DNA of 7,031 nucleotides from assembly GCA_034437075.1 (NCBI GenBank), contig DAOTVD010000212.1, positions 1 through 7,031 on the forward strand. Reading direction: 5' to 3'. Origin of the DNA: DAOTVD01 sp034437075 (GTDB taxonomy: Bacteria > Chloroflexota > Anaerolineae > Aggregatilineales > J027). The notes under the pieces were generated by a model, which saw nothing but the letters and a program-made list of their open reading frames with translations, was not told where the DNA came from and did not search any database. Positions 4,633-7,031 of the stretch are shown here, piece by piece. A program made the translations under genes and the position numbers. Every line of letters starts with the position of its first letter. The first letter of the stretch is position 1.

Positions 4633-5529
4633 CTAAACCACCGCGATAACGACGCTCAGCGTCAGGATGCTGACCAGGGTGCTGGCCAGAATAATGGCTG
4701 AGGTTAAAGGCGCATCGCCGCCAAATTCTGCCACGATGACACTCGCTAGCACCGCCGTCGGCATGCTGGACTGCACGACTGTCACCTGGCGCAGCAAGCC
4801 ATCCACCCCCAACAACGTGGCCAATCCCAACGCCACCACAGGCCCTACGATCAGACGTAGCGCCACACCCACACCCACCAAGCGCGGATCGCTATCCAGA
4901 CGCAAGCGCGATAGGCTCAAGCCGAGCACAACGAGCATCGCGGGCACGGCCCCATCCGCCAGCACGCCCACCGCGCGTTCGATGGGCAACGGCAAAGCCG
5001 TATCAGTTAAGCTTAGGCCCAGGCCAATGAAACCCGCGTAGCTCAAAGGCACCGTCAGCACCTGACGCAACGCCGCTCGCGCACCGTCTTTGCCTTGCGC
5101 ACCGACAAAAATGGCAACCGCCACCACCACGGTTGCCGACAAAGCATAATACACCACCGCGAAATCCTCGGCAGCATCCCCAAACGCAAAACGGTTGACC
5201 GGAATACCATAGTTGGCCGCGTTGACGAGCATTAACGAGATAATGAGCGCGCTCTCTTGCGGCGCGGAGAGGCCCATCACGCGGGCGACTCCCCAACCGA
5301 TACCCCCCATGATGAGCGCTACACCAACCGCCATCGCGCCGACCTGGGCCAGGGCCTCGGCATCCAGGGCCGCGTTCGCGATGCCATCCAGGATGAGCGC
5401 TGGCCCCATCAAATACACAATCGCCGTAGATAAAGCGCGCGTGTCGATTTCCAGACGACGCCCAGCCAGTGCCACCACCCCGACGATGATGAACACCGGG
5501 CCGATGACGTTCACAAGAATATCTAGCAT
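4633..5529 (-). CDS. AEC-family (auxin efflux carrier-like) permease
   Basis: A 298-aa inner-membrane protein made almost entirely of hydrophobic helices, about ten, in the two-times-five layout of the AEC family (TC 2.A.69), whose bacterial members move malate, malonate and other organic anions. Visible marks are LVNAANYGIP (101-110) in the first half, ADGAVPAMLVVLGLSL (191-206) starting the second, and QSSMPTAVLASVIVAEFGGD (253-272), the well-conserved motif near the C-terminus. Length is typical (290-320 aa). The ATG at 5529 comes 24 nt after the thioesterase stop and is preceded by a weak AGAGAAG site, so it is probably the last gene of the GNAT-thioesterase operon. Substrate cannot be read from the sequence; a carboxylic acid released by the neighbouring thioesterase is a guess from context. 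Confidence 0.88.
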   Translation of the reverse strand: MLDILVNVIGPVFIIVGVVALAGRRLEIDTRALSTAIVYLMGPALILDGIANAALDAEALAQVGAMAVGVALIMGGIGWGVARVMGLSAPQESALIISLMLVNAANYGIPVNRFAFGDAAEDFAVVYYALSATVVVAVAIFVGAQGKDGARAALRQVLTVPLSYAGFIGLGLSLTDTALPLPIERAVGVLADGAVPAMLVVLGLSLSRLRLDSDPRLVGVGVALRLIVGPVVALGLATLLGVDGLLRQVTVVQSSMPTAVLASVIVAEFGGDAPLTSAIILASTLVSILTLSVVIAVV

Positions 5530-5553
5530 GGTCTTCTCTTTGATCTCGCCAGC

Positions 5554-6231
5554 TTAGTGTTGGATTTTGCCACCCACACGCACCATAAAATTCGCCATGT
5601 CGACGATCCGGCGTTGGTGGGTGCCCTCGCCGATAATCTCGTACACGTCCCAAGCCTGGACGCGAAAGCGCACCCCGCGTTTACGCAAACTGGTGATAAC
5701 AGCTTCCGCACGAACCGCCACGCCAGGCGGCGTGGCCGCGATATGCTTGATCTCGATGGCCGTCCCGACGCTGGTTTTGCCTTCTGGCAAGCGACCTTGC
5801 AAGGCATTCATGGCGGCGGCTTCGGCCAGGGCGACCAACGCGGGTGTGGCCAGCACATCCAGCGCGCCACTGCCCATAATGCGCGCCGTCCGCCCGACAT
5901 CGACCATCTGCTGGCTGGTGCCGCGCAACCCAACGGCCAATTGGCCACGCTGCAACAATGCCACATCGTCCGCCAGATGCTGGTAAAGTAACGTTTCGAT
6001 TTCAGCCGCGCGCGTCGTCTGCTCGACTTGAAACCAGATCGGATAATCCGCTGTCGCGTATACTGCCTCCGCCTCTGCATCATGTACTTGCAGCGTAAAC
6101 TGCTCATCGCTCGTTTCTAGGGATTGCCATTTCTGCTCGGCAACCTGGCGGAATAGCAGGCCCAGGTGCTGTTGCAGTAGCAACAAAACATCTTCTATTT
6201 CGCGAACTGCGATACCGTACACATCACTCAT
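5554..6231 (-). CDS. FlK-like hotdog-fold thioesterase with N-terminal extension
   Basis: 225 aa. The C-terminal part (about 97-220) is a hotdog thioesterase related to fluoroacetyl-CoA thioesterase FlK: T129 and E137, spaced as FlK T42 and E50, G156 and H163 in GTAIEIKHIAATPPG, spaced as G69 and H76, and GEGTHQR (201-207) matching the FlK GSGTHER strand. The catalytic set is thus complete, and hydrolysis of an acyl-CoA is expected. The substrate need not be fluoroacetyl-CoA, since most relatives are general. Usual family length is 120-140 aa; here about 95 extra residues precede the domain, helical at 5-36 and mixed after that, with no family I recognise. The start is supported by an ATGA overlap with the GNAT stop, which argues that the extension is translated. 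Likely cytoplasmic. Confidence 0.85.
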   Translation of the reverse strand: MSDVYGIAVREIEDVLLLLQQHLGLLFRQVAEQKWQSLETSDEQFTLQVHDAEAEAVYATADYPIWFQVEQTTRAAEIETLLYQHLADDVALLQRGQLAVGLRGTSQQMVDVGRTARIMGSGALDVLATPALVALAEAAAMNALQGRLPEGKTSVGTAIEIKHIAATPPGVAVRAEAVITSLRKRGVRFRVQAWDVYEIIGEGTHQRRIVDMANFMVRVGGKIQH

Positions 6232-6788
6232 GTGGTTTGTTGCCCTATGTAGTCCTGACGTAATAGCGCATAAAAGTCCACATCCATATTCTCCTCCCGA
6301 ATAGCATGGAAAACATGTTGGCGTAAGGTGCCTTCATACTGCATCCCGGCATTCTGCATGATGCGCGCCGACCCCACATTGTAAGGAAAACATTCAGCAT
6401 AAATCCGTTGGACACTCGGATAAGCGTCAAAGATATAGCGCACGAGCACCCGCGCGGCTTCGCTCATATACCCCTGGCCCCAGTGCGGTTTGCCCAACCA
6501 ATAGCCGATCTCAACCCGGCGGTGAGGGGCTTCGAACATGGCGCCGATAACCCCCAGCATTTGCTCATCGGAGCGGCGTTCTAGCACAAACGTGGGCTGC
6601 TCGGCCATTTTCTCAGTCGCCCATTCAATGAACGTTATCGCGTTGTGCCGGGTATAGGGATAGGGAATCGACAAGACATTCATGGCGATTTCGGGTTCTT
6701 GAAGATAATCATAAATGGTATCCGCATCAGTGGCCTGCAGATGGCGCAAGACCATACGCGGCGTGTCAATCTGTTTTGGATGATCCAT
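6228..6788 (-). CDS. GNAT N-acetyltransferase, RimJ/RimL type
   Basis: 186 aa from the ATG at 6788, starting MDHPKQIDTPRMVLRHL, the usual opening of RimJ/RimL-like (COG1670-type) acetyltransferases. IGYWLGKPHWGQGYMSEA (94-111) carries the acetyl-CoA pyrophosphate-binding loop (WGQGYM, 103-108), and ECFPYNVGSARIMQNAGM (132-149) is the conserved C-terminal block with the asparagine and SxxxxxxxGF-like segment. Such enzymes acetylate protein N-termini, amino acids or small amines; the acceptor is not predictable. The frame extends upstream to an ATG at 6863, but the family alignment begins at 6788 and an AAGGAG lies 14 nt before it. It follows the upstream gene by 7 nt and overlaps the thioesterase by 4 nt (ATGA), so all three should be cotranslated. 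Confidence 0.88.
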   Translation of the reverse strand: MDHPKQIDTPRMVLRHLQATDADTIYDYLQEPEIAMNVLSIPYPYTRHNAITFIEWATEKMAEQPTFVLERRSDEQMLGVIGAMFEAPHRRVEIGYWLGKPHWGQGYMSEAARVLVRYIFDAYPSVQRIYAECFPYNVGSARIMQNAGMQYEGTLRQHVFHAIREENMDVDFYALLRQDYIGQQTT

Positions 6789-6795
6789 CAGACGC

Positions 6796-7029
6796 TTATT
6801 CTCTCCTTTCGTGCTCATGCAATGGCACTGCCTGCTGATTTCCCAGGTCGCCGCGTAATGCATCCAGCCGAGCGTGCATATGGTCGGCCTGCTCGGCAGA
6901 AGGTTCTGGCGGCAACGCGCGCAGGTCTTGCTGAAGATTATACAGGCGAAACATCCGCTCTAGGCCATGGTGCTGTCGTTCGGCGCGGCGCCCCAACCAC
7001 AGCACCACATAGGTCACGATACCCCCCAT
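6796..7029 (-). CDS. Small protein with hydrophobic start and coiled-coil tail, possibly 5'-truncated
   Basis: The frame runs from an ATG at 7029, two bases from the window edge, to TAA at 6796-6798 and encodes up to 77 aa. Residues 1-13 are hydrophobic (MGGIVTYVVLWLG), too short for a full membrane helix, followed by RRAER and a charged helical segment (about 19-65) of coiled-coil character rich in Leu, Arg, Glu and Gln. This looks like the end of a membrane helix plus a cytoplasmic tail, so the true start may lie beyond the edge. The gene stops 7 nt before the GNAT ATG and contains its ribosome site, which supports a real operon member. Family not recognised. Confidence 0.55.
   Translation of the reverse strand: MGGIVTYVVLWLGRRAERQHHGLERMFRLYNLQQDLRALPPEPSAEQADHMHARLDALRGDLGNQQAVPLHEHERRE
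6803..6808 (-). promoter_or_regulatory. Ribosome binding site deciding the GNAT start
   Basis: AAGGAG on the minus strand, 14 nt before the ATG at 6788 and embedded in the last codons of the upstream gene. It makes 6788 more likely than the ATGs at 6818 and 6863, neither of which has a site before it. Spacing is long; a CTG codon directly before the ATG would be 11 nt away and cannot be excluded. Confidence 0.5.
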
Positions 7030-7031
7030 AA

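Noticed and set aside
5003..5653. 216-aa minus-strand frame overlapping the AEC permease and thioesterase genes.
   Set aside because: It spans two well-supported genes in another frame and is Gly/Arg/Cys-rich with no domain.
6789..6863. Longer GNAT protein starting at 6863 or 6818.
   Set aside because: The extra residues do not resemble the family, overlap the upstream gene in another frame, and lack a ribosome site; AAGGAG lies just before 6788.

Overview
The window is a gene-dense bacterial chromosome segment, moderately GC-rich by eye, with two opposing gene blocks and one information-rich intergenic gap. The organism is probably a member of the Chloroflexota (Anaerolineae-like). This rests on the style of the large CHAT protein (one membrane helix, a short Pro/Thr-rich PTATPIP linker, then a CARDB domain) and on the general gene content. 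It is an inference: no rRNA or marker gene is present to prove it.

Plus strand, 1-2241: three tightly packed genes run in one direction. The first is the 3' part of a site-2-protease-type (M50) membrane zinc peptidase, cut by the window edge. Three bases later comes a 237-aa homologue of exonuclease III/ExoA that has lost nearly every catalytic residue. It is followed by a complete, canonical ExoA-type AP endonuclease (254 aa). The two endonuclease-fold genes look like an old tandem duplication in which one copy became a pseudoenzyme.

Minus strand, 7029-2247: an apparent operon runs from the right edge. It encodes a short, probably truncated membrane/coiled-coil protein, a RimJ/RimL-type GNAT acetyltransferase, a FlK-like hotdog thioesterase with an unusual ~95-aa N-terminal extension, and an AEC-family (auxin efflux carrier-like) permease. 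Junctions are 7 nt, a 4-nt ATGA overlap, and 24 nt. After a 259-bp gap the same strand carries a 708-aa membrane-anchored CHAT (caspase-like) protease whose C-terminal ~300 residues (CARDB plus a second beta-rich region) should lie outside the membrane. This gene converges on exoA with only 5 bp between the stop codons.

The 259-bp gap (4374-4632) is the most structured non-coding stretch. Read on the minus strand it holds, in order: a good sigma70-type promoter (TTGACG-17-TATGCT) with a 7-bp inverted repeat around its -10; a 15-nt perfect complement of the 3' end of 16S rRNA placed 7 nt before a TTG-started 13-codon ORF that contains tandem AGG AGG codons; alternative GGGAG/CTCCC pairings; a perfect 11-bp stem-loop; and a second possible promoter whose -10 (TACAAT) lies exactly 6 nt before the CHAT ATG, as expected for a leaderless mRNA. 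The reading offered is a leader-peptide or small-RNA control region upstream of the CHAT protease gene. No tRNA, rRNA gene, CRISPR array, insertion sequence or integrase was seen. The strongest candidates for something undescribed are the catalytically dead ExoA twin, the membrane CHAT protease, and its leader region.
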